This document shows, piece by piece, positions 1 through 5,291 of a stretch of 9,361 bases of DNA. The stretch spans positions 1-9,361 of the forward strand of contig JAHJIK010000048.1 of NCBI GenBank assembly GCA_018823385.1, written 5' to 3'. Source of the DNA: Patescibacteria group bacterium. GTDB lineage: Bacteria > Patescibacteriota > Minisyncoccia > Phycocordibacterales > Phycocordibacteraceae. Below the pieces are notes generated by a model, which was not told where the DNA came from, did not search any database, and saw only the letters and a program-made list of their open reading frames with translations. Within the stretch, counting starts at the first letter, position 1; each line of letters begins with the position of its first letter. The position numbers and the translations under genes are program-made.

Positions 1-344
1 GGGAGCAGGTAGTTCGGAGTGAGCCGCCAGTTGTCGTAGATATCGACAGCAAGTTCAATTCGAAGCACCTTTTCCATTGCGTGGGCGTAGTCCTCAGCGA
101 AGCGTTGGACATCTTTGCCACAGCAATAGAATCCGCGTATCTGTGCTGGGTGTGAGTGGATACCGCAGGGGCGTTCCGGAGTGAAGCTCAAGTTGGCCTT
201 GAAAGCCTCGCTCAGAAGTTCCAGCAGCTCCTTGTTTGGTGGATTCGGGTTCCAAGTTCCGAAGATAATGGGGAGCTCATATAGCTCCTTATCCACAATG
301 TGCAGGGGGCGACGTACCACCCCATCTCTATACAATCCAGGCAT
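1..344 (-). CDS. Unrecognised protein, 5' part only (runs off left edge)
   Basis: An open frame on the minus strand starts at ATG 344-342 and stays open for 114 codons to the window edge. The start is bounded by an in-frame TAA five codons upstream (codons TAA AAG GAC CTG AAA CCG before ATG), and AAAGGA lies about 10 bases before the ATG as a possible ribosome binding site. The N-terminus reads MPGLYRDGVVRRPLH, followed by LYELPIIFGTWNPNP (residues 21-35), an amphipathic stretch KELLELLSEAFKANL, then CGIHSHPAQIRGFYCCGKD (60-78) and IYDNWRLTPNYLL at the edge. Cys60, His63, His65, Cys74 and Cys75 cluster and could bind a metal, but this is a guess from spacing only. I do not recognise the family. 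The frame looks coding (varied, protein-like composition, no low complexity), whereas the short serine-rich plus-strand frame opposite it does not. It lies just downstream of yqeY in the same direction, separated by a probable terminator. Confidence 0.66.
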   Translation of the reverse strand, partial: MPGLYRDGVVRRPLHIVDKELYELPIIFGTWNPNPPNKELLELLSEAFKANLSFTPERPCGIHSHPAQIRGFYCCGKDVQRFAEDYAHAMEKVLRIELAVDIYDNWRLTPNYLL

Positions 345-360
345 CGGTTTCAGGTCCTTT

Positions 361-382
361 TAAAAAGAGGGTGGACCCCACC
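361..382 (-). terminator. Probable intrinsic terminator after yqeY
   Basis: Read on the minus strand, GGTGG (374-370 complement partner 382-378) forms a 5-bp GC-rich stem with a 3-base loop, followed by CTCTTTTTA (positions 369-361). The stem is short but the U-run is good. It would end the yqeY transcript. It also lies between a possible promoter at 409-417 and the start codon at 344, so it could instead attenuate the left-edge gene. Confidence 0.5.
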
Positions 383-408
383 ATCACCGATTTTTTTGCC
401 TTGCGGAC

Positions 409-417
409 AATATACCA
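409..417 (-). promoter_or_regulatory. Possible extended -10 promoter for the left-edge gene
   Basis: On the minus strand the sequence TGGTATATT fits TGnTATAAT with one mismatch and begins a few bases past the yqeY stop codon. Transcription would start near 402, giving a leader of about 58 bases that contains the hairpin and U-run at 382-361 before the ATG at 344. There is no convincing -35 at 16-18 bases; the TTGACC at 430-425 is too close (10 bases). Confidence 0.35.
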
Positions 418-421
418 GACT

Positions 422-895
422 TTAGGTCAAAAGCGAGTCGATAATTTCTTTCACCACTGCACCATCTGCCTGTCCTTTAAGGTCTTTCATCACCGCACCG
501 GTAAAGCGGCCGGCGTCAGCTTTCGAGGAGATATCCATTTCAATCATCTTAGCTTTCACTATCGCTTCAATCTCACCGCGCTCCATTTGGGCAGGGAGAA
601 GGGACTCAAGCACTGCAAGTTCCTCTTTCTCTGGAGCTGAGAGCTCAGTTCGTCCCGCTGCATCAAACTGTTGAATAGAGTCTTTGCGCTGGTTAGCTGC
701 ACGCTTAATTACGGCCAGGGCTTCTTCGTCGGTAAGGAACTCATCGGGCTTACGCTTTTTAGCAACAACTTCGTTTGTCATTGCGGTTACAAGAGAGCGG
801 AAGGTGCGCAGTCGCACCTGATCTCGTGCTTTTAATGCTTCAGGAATACCAGCTTTGATTGATTCATGGATAGTCATACTGATATAGCCTAGCAT
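422..895 (-). CDS. yqeY: GatB/YqeY domain protein
   Basis: This 157-residue protein matches the stand-alone YqeY family, which resembles the C-terminal tRNA-binding tail of the GatB subunit of Asp/Glu-tRNA amidotransferase. Its own biochemical role is not established. Diagnostic stretches are the N-terminal helix ending LRSLVTAMTNEVVAKKRK, the block EEALAVIKRAANQRKDSIQQF, then GRTELSAPEKEELAVLESLLP, and a C-terminal half ending VVKEIIDSLLT. Length is normal for the family (about 150). Start choice: ATG 895 gives an unusual MLGYIS extension; a second in-frame ATG at 877 gives MTIHESIKAGI, closer to the usual family N-terminus. I keep 895 because a -10-like TAGTAT ends 6 bases before it, matching the spacing at other starts here, and no SD precedes either ATG. 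It is divergent from the cation ATPase. There is no rpsU neighbour, the common partner elsewhere. Confidence 0.9.
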   Translation of the reverse strand: MLGYISMTIHESIKAGIPEALKARDQVRLRTFRSLVTAMTNEVVAKKRKPDEFLTDEEALAVIKRAANQRKDSIQQFDAAGRTELSAPEKEELAVLESLLPAQMERGEIEAIVKAKMIEMDISSKADAGRFTGAVMKDLKGQADGAVVKEIIDSLLT

Positions 896-897
896 AT

Positions 898-906
898 TGC
901 TATACT
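898..906 (+). promoter_or_regulatory. Extended -10 promoter of the cation ATPase gene
   Basis: TGCTATACT is a TGn plus -10 (TATACT, 901-906) followed by 6 bases (AGAGGT) and the ATG at 913. With normal -10 to +1 spacing the transcript would begin at the start codon. AGAGGT looks like an SD but would then be untranscribed spacer, and it is also too close to the ATG to serve as a good SD. The -35 region would fall inside yqeY and shows no clear consensus. Confidence 0.6.
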
Positions 907-907
907 A
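902..907 (-). promoter_or_regulatory. Possible -10 box for yqeY (leaderless spacing)
   Basis: Minus-strand TAGTAT keeps the key TA...T of a -10 hexamer and ends exactly 6 bases (AGCAAT) before ATG 895, so transcription would start at the A of that ATG. It lies on the same bases as the ATPase -10 box on the other strand. It is a weak match (4 of 6) without an upstream TG. Confidence 0.35.
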
Positions 908-912
908 GAGGT

Positions 913-3564
913 ATGAAGAATCCAGAATGGCATGCAGTAACGATATCTGTAGTCGCAAAACACCTCACCACTAGTAGCACCGACGGCCTCTCGCGCGCAG
1001 AAGCCGCACGACGCCTCCTTAGCTTTAGAAACGAATTACCTGAGCCTGAGCGAGACTCGCTGCTTATACGCATACTCCACCAGTTCGCGAGTCCCATTGC
1101 ACTCGTTCTGCTTGTTGCGGCTATTGCAACAGCCCTTATCTCACATGTAACCGATGCGCTGGTTATCCTCGTAGCGCTCTTGGTAAACGTGGTGATGGGT
1201 ATCGTGCAGGAAGGGAGAGCCTCCGCAGCATTCGATGCCCTTAAGAAAGGGGAAGCGCGTACTGCGGTTGTGATACGTGATGGTGTGCCACGACAAATTC
1301 CTGCAGAAGAAATTGTAGTGGGTGACTGTATTGCACTCATGACGGGGTCATCGGTTCCAGCCGATCTTCGCCTTATCGAAACGCACGGCCTATCAATTAA
1401 TGAAGCATCTCTGTCTGGAGAGTGGTTGCCAGTTGAAAAGAATATCAATCAAGTTCGAGAGTATGCGCCACTTGTAGAGCGCGACAATATGGCATATTCA
1501 GGCACCTTAATCGTAACGGGAGCTGGAAAGGGAATTGTGGTGGCAACAGGAAGCGGGACAGAACTCGGAAAAATTGCAGTTGAGCTCGGAAAGAAGCAGA
1601 ACAGAACTACGCCACTTACTCGAGACATTAAAACTATTGCACGCCTCCTTGTTATCACTGCTGCAGGTATTCTTGTCGCCGTCGGCTTCCTGGCGTTCCT
1701 TCGAGGTCTTCCACTAGGCGAGGTGCTCTTCATTGCTATTGCACTTGCCGTGGCTTCAGTACCAGAAGGCTTGCCAGCTGCAGTGACGGTAATTTTGGCC
1801 CTCGGTATGGAGCGCATCTTGAAGTCAGGAGGATTGGTGCGAAACCTGCTAGCGGCTGAAACACTCGGTACTACCAGTATCATTCTGACTGACAAAACAG
1901 GAACTCTCACGGAGGGGCGTATGGCGCTCGAAGCAGTTATCAGTGTTCCGGGAAAGACAGAGCATCTTGAGTCAGAGGAAGCTAGAGAGATACTGCGAGC
2001 GGGTGTGCTCGCCTCAGACGCATATGTGGAAGAGCGTCCAGAAGCGGTGGGGGACGAGAAGTTGGTGACCCACGGTCGTCCAATTGAACAGGCGCTTGTT
2101 TTGGCTGGGCTCAAGGCTGGTATTTCGCAGCAGACTGCACTCCTTGAGTGTCCTCGTTCAGATGAGCTTCATTTTGATTCCGCACGCAGGTATGGCGGAA
2201 TGCTCGTGAAGGAGAATGGCAAGCAGGTTGCGTACATGACAGGTGCGCCTGAGTTTATGCTTGAGCTTGCACACGCTATTCCGGGCGGACACACACTTGC
2301 CAAGCACCACAAGGAGGTATTGGCTCAAGCACTTAGCATGGCCACACAGCAAGGAAAGCGAGTTATTGGTGTGATGCGCGTACCAACTAAGCTTACGACG
2401 TTCCCAGTGCTGAACGAGCAGGAAGCCTTCCTGAAGACGGGGGAGTTCGTAGGGTTCATTATCTTCTCTGATGCTATCCGTCCTGAAGTGAAGGAGGCAA
2501 TTAAAGACATTCAGTCAGCAGGTGCGCGCGTGCTTATGCTTACAGGAGACAATCCAGAGACCGCACTTGCGATTGCTCGAGAGGTGGGGATTGCTCATGC
2601 CAGTGATAGAGCATATACCGGAGCTGAACTGGCTCCCATGACAGACGATGAGCTCTTGAAAGTATTGCGGCACAATAGAGTATTTGCACGTGTGGCTCCA
2701 GACCAAAAACTGAGAATTGCTGAAGTGCTCCAAGGTGCCGGGGAAGTTATTGCAATGACCGGCGACGGCGTGAACGACGCACCAGCGCTTCGTGCAGCTG
2801 GTATTGGTATTGCTCTTGGTTCAGGTACTGACGTGGCCAAGGAAGCTGCTGACCTTGTACTCCTTGAGAACAGTTTCTCTGTAATAACAGCTGCTATTCG
2901 AGAGGGTCGTCGCTTGCGTGACAACTTCAAGAAGATATTCGCGTACATGATTTCAACCAACTTCAGTGAAGTGGTGTTGATATCAGTTGCGCTTATTTTG
3001 GGAATGCCGCTTCCAATTCTGCCAACGCAGATTCTCTGGTCTAACCTTATCGAGGGCGGTCTGATGAACTTTGCTTTTGCCTTTGAGCCGCTGTATCCAT
3101 CCGCTATGAAGCGAAAGCCGCAGGACCCTGAGGTTGCCAAAGTGCTTTCAGGCAAGTTGATTGCACTCATTGTATTAGTCGGTTCCGTGACCGCAACCTT
3201 CCTACTGGCAGCGTACTTCTACATGCTGTCTCTCGATCTTCCACTTAAGGAAATACAGACTCTTATGTTTGTGGGTGTATCGGTGAGCTCAATATTCATG
3301 GCATTCTCTATGAAAAGCTTTGGAACGCCTCTTTGGGAGCTTTCACTGTTCTCAAACCGATTCCTACTCGGGTCATTGGCTGCAAGTGCGTTCTTCTTGG
3401 CGCTCGCGCTGTACGCACCTCCATTCCAAGCGTTGGTACACACCGTACCGCCGACCGCGATTGAGGTAGGGCTCTTTGTTATCTTCGGTCTCTTGAACCT
3501 TGCCACGATTGAAGTTGCTAAATGGATTATCTTTATCCGACCTGAGAGAAAGAGGCATTCTTGA
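913..3564 (+). CDS. Cation-transporting P-type ATPase (P2 type, HAD superfamily)
   Basis: An 883-residue ion pump that uses ATP to move a cation across the cytoplasmic membrane. The order is the usual one: N-terminal cation-ATPase domain (about 5-70), M1-M2 (about 54-97), actuator domain with SLSGEWLPVEK (E170), M3-M4 with PEGLP (284-288), phosphorylation site DKTGT (Asp327), nucleotide domain with TGAPE (443-447), hinge TGDNPE (544-549) and TGDGVNDAP (616-624), then M5-M10 to residue about 876. Length fits bacterial Ca2+/Na+/H+-like P2 pumps. The ion-site residues Glu285 (M4), Asn683 and Glu686 (M5) and Asn711 (M6) match the calcium-pump pattern, but the M6 Thr-Asp pair is replaced by Glu714-Gly715, so the ion cannot be named safely. 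TGES is SGEW and the nucleotide-site KGAPE is TGAPE. It is divergent from yqeY; rmuC follows after 14 bases with its own promoter-like box. No truncation or frameshift. Confidence 0.96.
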   Translation: MKNPEWHAVTISVVAKHLTTSSTDGLSRAEAARRLLSFRNELPEPERDSLLIRILHQFASPIALVLLVAAIATALISHVTDALVILVALLVNVVMGIVQEGRASAAFDALKKGEARTAVVIRDGVPRQIPAEEIVVGDCIALMTGSSVPADLRLIETHGLSINEASLSGEWLPVEKNINQVREYAPLVERDNMAYSGTLIVTGAGKGIVVATGSGTELGKIAVELGKKQNRTTPLTRDIKTIARLLVITAAGILVAVGFLAFLRGLPLGEVLFIAIALAVASVPEGLPAAVTVILALGMERILKSGGLVRNLLAAETLGTTSIILTDKTGTLTEGRMALEAVISVPGKTEHLESEEAREILRAGVLASDAYVEERPEAVGDEKLVTHGRPIEQALVLAGLKAGISQQTALLECPRSDELHFDSARRYGGMLVKENGKQVAYMTGAPEFMLELAHAIPGGHTLAKHHKEVLAQALSMATQQGKRVIGVMRVPTKLTTFPVLNEQEAFLKTGEFVGFIIFSDAIRPEVKEAIKDIQSAGARVLMLTGDNPETALAIAREVGIAHASDRAYTGAELAPMTDDELLKVLRHNRVFARVAPDQKLRIAEVLQGAGEVIAMTGDGVNDAPALRAAGIGIALGSGTDVAKEAADLVLLENSFSVITAAIREGRRLRDNFKKIFAYMISTNFSEVVLISVALILGMPLPILPTQILWSNLIEGGLMNFAFAFEPLYPSAMKRKPQDPEVAKVLSGKLIALIVLVGSVTATFLLAAYFYMLSLDLPLKEIQTLMFVGVSVSSIFMAFSMKSFGTPLWELSLFSNRFLLGSLAASAFFLALALYAPPFQALVHTVPPTAIEVGLFVIFGLLNLATIEVAKWIIFIRPERKRHS

Positions 3565-3570
3565 TATACT
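3562..3570 (+). promoter_or_regulatory. Extended -10 promoter of rmuC, fused to the ATPase stop codon
   Basis: TGATATACT: the TGA is the ATPase stop codon and also the TGn of an extended -10; TATACT (3565-3570) follows directly. Eight bases (ACTGATAT) separate it from the rmuC ATG at 3579, so the mRNA would start within about two bases of the start codon. No SD precedes rmuC, which supports leaderless initiation. Confidence 0.6.
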
Positions 3571-3578
3571 ACTGATAT

Positions 3579-4631
3579 ATGGAACCTGGACTCATTCTTC
3601 TCGTCGTTGTCGTGCTCTTTATTGCCCAAGGCATTGGTCTCTGGTTTATGTTGGGGCGCAAGAAAGAGGAGGTGGTAGCGGACGACCGAGGGTTGATTAT
3701 GCTGCAGAAGCAGATTGAAAACCTTGAGCGTGCACTGGATTCCCGTATGGCAGAATCATCACGTACCGTACACGAGACTATGCGATCACAAGTGGGAGAG
3801 AGTTCACGTCTTCTTCGTGAGATCACTGCAGAGATTACCTCCGTTAAAGAGATTGGACGCGAGACTGGGAAGTTTGCAGAGCAGCTAAAGAACCTTCAGG
3901 ACATTCTCAAGAACCCAAAGCAGCGCGGAATTCTGGGCGAGTACTATCTTGAAACAGTGTTGAAGAATGTACTACCGCCCGGCATGTTCCAAATGCAGTA
4001 TCCGTTCACGAATGGAGAGATTGTGGATGCCGTAGTGTTTGTAAATAAGAAGGTAGTTCCTATTGATTCAAAGTTCTCACTGGATAACTACAATCGATTC
4101 ATCCACACCGAAGGCGCAGAGCGAGTATCTATGGAGAAAGCGTTTGTGAATGACTTGAAGCTTCGAATTACGGAAACGGCAAAGTACATCCGGCCAGAAG
4201 AAGGAACCATGGACTTTGCTTTTATGTTCATCCCTTCAGAGGGTATCTACTACGATCTCCTCACCAATCAGGTTGGAGCAGGTGAGGATGAGAACCTCAT
4301 CCAGCGTGCCGCGTCCAAATACAAGGTCATCATTGTTTCTCCTACGTCATTCCTCGCATACCTCCAGACGGTCATGCAGGGCCTTAAGGCGCTCGAAATT
4401 GAGCATAAGGCGGTAGAGATACAGAAGCGTGTTGGCGAGCTTGGAAAGCACGTAGGAGCCTATGAGGAGTACTACAAGAAGCTTGGAAATGCGCTCGGTA
4501 CCGCTGTTTCGCACTATAACAGCGGATATAAGGAGCTGGGGAAGATAGATAAGGATGTATACCGTATTTCAGAGTCTCGAATCGGTATAGAACAAGAGCT
4601 TTTGGAGAAGCCAGGGGCTGCGGATGAATAG
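3579..4631 (+). CDS. rmuC: RmuC family DNA recombination protein
   Basis: A 350-residue member of the RmuC family, membrane-anchored proteins with a nuclease-like fold that in E. coli limit inversions at short inverted repeats. Residues 5-25 form one N-terminal membrane segment (LILLVVVVLFIAQGIG...), with the basic/charged GRKKEE on the cytoplasmic side. Residues about 38-110 are a charged, probably coiled-coil helix. The RmuC core begins at QRGILGEYYLETVL (115-128) and contains VDAVVFVNKKVVPIDSKF (149-166); Asp150, Asp163 and Lys165 resemble a PD-(D/E)xK active site. It continues through FMFIPSEGIYYDLL (216-228) and VSPTSFLAYLQTV (253-265), ending in a helical tail. It is shorter than E. coli RmuC (about 475) because the coiled coil is short. 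It starts at the first ATG after the ATPase stop. It ends with TAG, 55 bases before rplU. Confidence 0.94.
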   Translation: MEPGLILLVVVVLFIAQGIGLWFMLGRKKEEVVADDRGLIMLQKQIENLERALDSRMAESSRTVHETMRSQVGESSRLLREITAEITSVKEIGRETGKFAEQLKNLQDILKNPKQRGILGEYYLETVLKNVLPPGMFQMQYPFTNGEIVDAVVFVNKKVVPIDSKFSLDNYNRFIHTEGAERVSMEKAFVNDLKLRITETAKYIRPEEGTMDFAFMFIPSEGIYYDLLTNQVGAGEDENLIQRAASKYKVIIVSPTSFLAYLQTVMQGLKALEIEHKAVEIQKRVGELGKHVGAYEEYYKKLGNALGTAVSHYNSGYKELGKIDKDVYRISESRIGIEQELLEKPGAADE

Positions 4632-4650
4632 GGTATAGAGGGCGTAAACC

Positions 4651-4662
4651 CCTGAAATCAGG
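4651..4662 (+). other. Small inverted repeat between rmuC and rplU
   Basis: CCTGAAATCAGG is a perfect palindrome-like hairpin (4-bp CCTG/CAGG stem, AAAT loop) just after the rmuC stop and just before the rplU -10 box. With no U-run behind it, it is a poor terminator; it could be a weak RNA 3' end or an operator-like site. Confidence 0.25.
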
Positions 4663-4674
4663 CCTATTTACATA

Positions 4675-4680
4675 TATACA
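4675..4680 (+). promoter_or_regulatory. -10 box of rplU
   Basis: TATACA, within an alternating TA run from 4671, ends 6 bases (GGCATC) before the first ATG at 4687. This predicts a transcript starting at 4687: either leaderless translation from 4687 or an 18-base leader to the ATG at 4705. No TGn and no clear -35. Confidence 0.45.
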
Positions 4681-4686
4681 GGCATC

Positions 4687-5037
4687 ATGTATTCTGTGGA
4701 GACTATGCAATACGCAGTTATAAAGACAGGGGGCAAGCAGTATGTTGTTGCCCCAGGAGACCTTGTTACCATTGAAAAGCTTGGTAGCCGTTCTCTTACT
4801 CAAGATTTCAAGCGGGGAGATGCAATCTCATTTGATGAGGTACTTCTAACTGATGATGGTGCTAAGACTGTTATCGGAGCCCCTATGATCTCAGGAGCTA
4901 AAGTAACTGGTACTGTTTTCTCCGTCGGACGTGCTAAGAAGATTGAAGTTGTTAAATACAAGGCGAAGAGCCGATACCTGAAGCGCAATGGTCACCGACA
5001 GCCATTCATCAAGGTAAAGATTGATGCAGTAGCTTAA
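4687..5037 (+). CDS. rplU: 50S ribosomal protein L21
   Basis: Large-subunit ribosomal protein L21, a 23S rRNA-binding protein of the large subunit. The family opening YAVIKTGGKQYVVAPGD is clear. The middle shows the L21 pattern GDAISFDEVLLTDDG ... IGAPMISGAKVTGTVF, and the C-terminus has the basic KYKAKSRYLKRNGHRQPFIKVKID, matching the family's K.K...R..GHRQ..T.I.I motif. From ATG 4687 the protein is 116 residues; from the in-frame ATG 4705 (MQYAVIK, the usual family start) it is 110, closer to the common length of about 103. GGAG sits 3 bases before 4705, tight for an SD, whereas the -10 box predicts that the mRNA itself begins at 4687. I report the longer form and consider 4705 equally possible. 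rpmA (L27), usually next door, is absent; a terminator follows instead. Confidence 0.96.
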   Translation: MYSVETMQYAVIKTGGKQYVVAPGDLVTIEKLGSRSLTQDFKRGDAISFDEVLLTDDGAKTVIGAPMISGAKVTGTVFSVGRAKKIEVVKYKAKSRYLKRNGHRQPFIKVKIDAVA

Positions 5038-5043
5038 GCCAAT

Positions 5044-5070
5044 GACCCGCAGAAATGCGGGTCTTGACTT
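5044..5070 (+). terminator. rplU terminator hairpin
   Basis: GACCCGCA (5044-5051), GAAA tetraloop, TGCGGGTC (5056-5063): a perfect 8-bp GC-rich stem seven bases past the rplU stop codon, followed by TTGACTT. The U-tract is interrupted, so termination may be partial and the next small locus could be reached by read-through. Confidence 0.7.
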
Positions 5071-5091
5071 TAGTGCTTCAGAGGAGCTTAC

Positions 5092-5100
5092 TGATATAAG
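5092..5100 (+). promoter_or_regulatory. Extended -10 promoter of the small locus
   Basis: TGATATAAG matches TGnTATAAT with one mismatch. The predicted start is near 5107, within or at the end of the SD AAAGGAG (5102-5108). If that is the real start, the SD would be partly lost, so either the start lies a few bases earlier or the ORF is read from rplU read-through. A TTGACT at 5064-5069 is 25 bases upstream, too far to act as its -35. Confidence 0.45.
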
Positions 5101-5114
5101 CAAAGGAGATCGTT

Positions 5115-5279
5115 ATGCGTGAACAGGAAGTGTACGCGTTCGAGCCTGCGTCCAAATGGTACTGGTCCATTCTGCACGTGGTGTATGCTCGAACCTATCG
5201 AGCATCAGCGGCAGTCTACATTGCATACGTGGCATACGTGGAGCCGGTGGTCGTCAGTATTCAGGGGTTCATCAAATGA
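5115..5279 (+). CDS. Small ORF of 54 codons, unrecognised (or structured RNA)
   Basis: ATG 5115 is preceded by AAAGGAG with 6 bases of spacing, the best SD in the window, and by an in-frame TAA at 5097-5099, so this is the first possible start. The 54-residue product begins MREQEVYAFEPASKWYWSIL and continues through HVVYARTYRASAAVYIAYVAYVEPVVV to the end GFIK. It is rich in Tyr, Trp, Val and Ala, and residues 15-50 could form one weak amphipathic or membrane-associated helix. It has no signal peptide or cysteines and no family I recognise. A 9-base tandem repeat (GCATACGTG, 5223-5240) encodes AYV twice. Its stop codon lies inside a strong terminator hairpin. The same stretch holds a perfect 8-bp hairpin at 5185-5205, so a structured RNA is a serious alternative. 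It sits between rplU and the convergent recR. Confidence 0.5.
   Translation: MREQEVYAFEPASKWYWSILHVVYARTYRASAAVYIAYVAYVEPVVVSIQGFIK
5185..5205 (+). other. Perfect hairpin inside the small locus
   Basis: ATGCTCGA (5185-5192), loop ACCTA, TCGAGCAT (5198-5205): 8 perfect base pairs with a 5-base loop. A second, weaker stem AATGG/CCATT (5155-5159 with 5167-5171) lies upstream. Together with the terminator at 5264 these give a three-hairpin RNA if transcribed from about 5107. Confidence 0.5.
5223..5240 (+). repeat. Two tandem copies of a 9-base unit
   Basis: GCATACGTG occurs twice in direct succession. Being a multiple of three, it keeps the 54-codon frame open and doubles Ala-Tyr-Val. GCATAC is also complementary to GTATGC at 5183-5188, so either copy could pair back to the base of the hairpin at 5185. 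Confidence 0.6.
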
Positions 5280-5291
5280 TGGACCCCTTTT
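5264..5291 (+). terminator. Strong intrinsic terminator of the small locus
   Basis: GGGGTTCATC (5264-5273) pairs with GATGGACCCC (5278-5287) as ten base pairs with one G-U and an AAAT loop, followed by TTTTACGTTT. The stop codon TGA of the 54-codon ORF (5277-5279) lies in the hairpin, and the U-run overlaps the convergent recR stop codon (5290-5292). On the minus strand there is no U-run after the hairpin, so it is mainly a plus-strand terminator. Confidence 0.85.

Noticed and set aside
181..363. Plus-strand 60-codon ORF at the left edge
   Set aside because: Serine/arginine low-complexity translation, and it lies opposite the better-looking minus-strand frame that is open for the whole interval.
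390..396. Run of seven T on the plus strand as a plus-strand terminator
   Set aside because: No plus-strand gene lies upstream, and the hairpin is separated from the T-run by 7 bases. The minus-strand reading of the hairpin has its U-run immediately adjacent.
371..640. Plus-strand 89-codon ORF opposite yqeY
   Set aside because: Antisense to a clearly conserved YqeY gene; no family resemblance.
900..2114. Long minus-strand open frames (182 and 221 codons) opposite the ATPase gene
   Set aside because: They are end-to-end shadows in one antisense frame, caused by rarity of TTA, CTA and TCA codons in the ATPase. Their translations are Ser/Arg/Thr-rich with no domain, while the plus frame has all the ATPase motifs.
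2595..3629. Further antisense frames (191 and 136 codons) opposite the ATPase C-terminus
   Set aside because: Same shadow effect; the second also crosses the rmuC start. No SD, promoter spacing or recognisable domain.
5064..5100. TTGACT (5064-5069) as the -35 of the TATAAG box (5095-5100)
   Set aside because: The spacer would be 25 bases, far from the usual 16-18; TTGACT is better read as part of the tail of the rplU terminator.
5092..5291. Small locus as a known RNA (tmRNA, SRP RNA, RNase P RNA, 6S RNA or a tRNA)
   Set aside because: I find no tRNA-like cloverleaf, no SRP GGAA-type apical loop motif, no RNase P core strings, and no single long 6S-type hairpin; only short separate hairpins.
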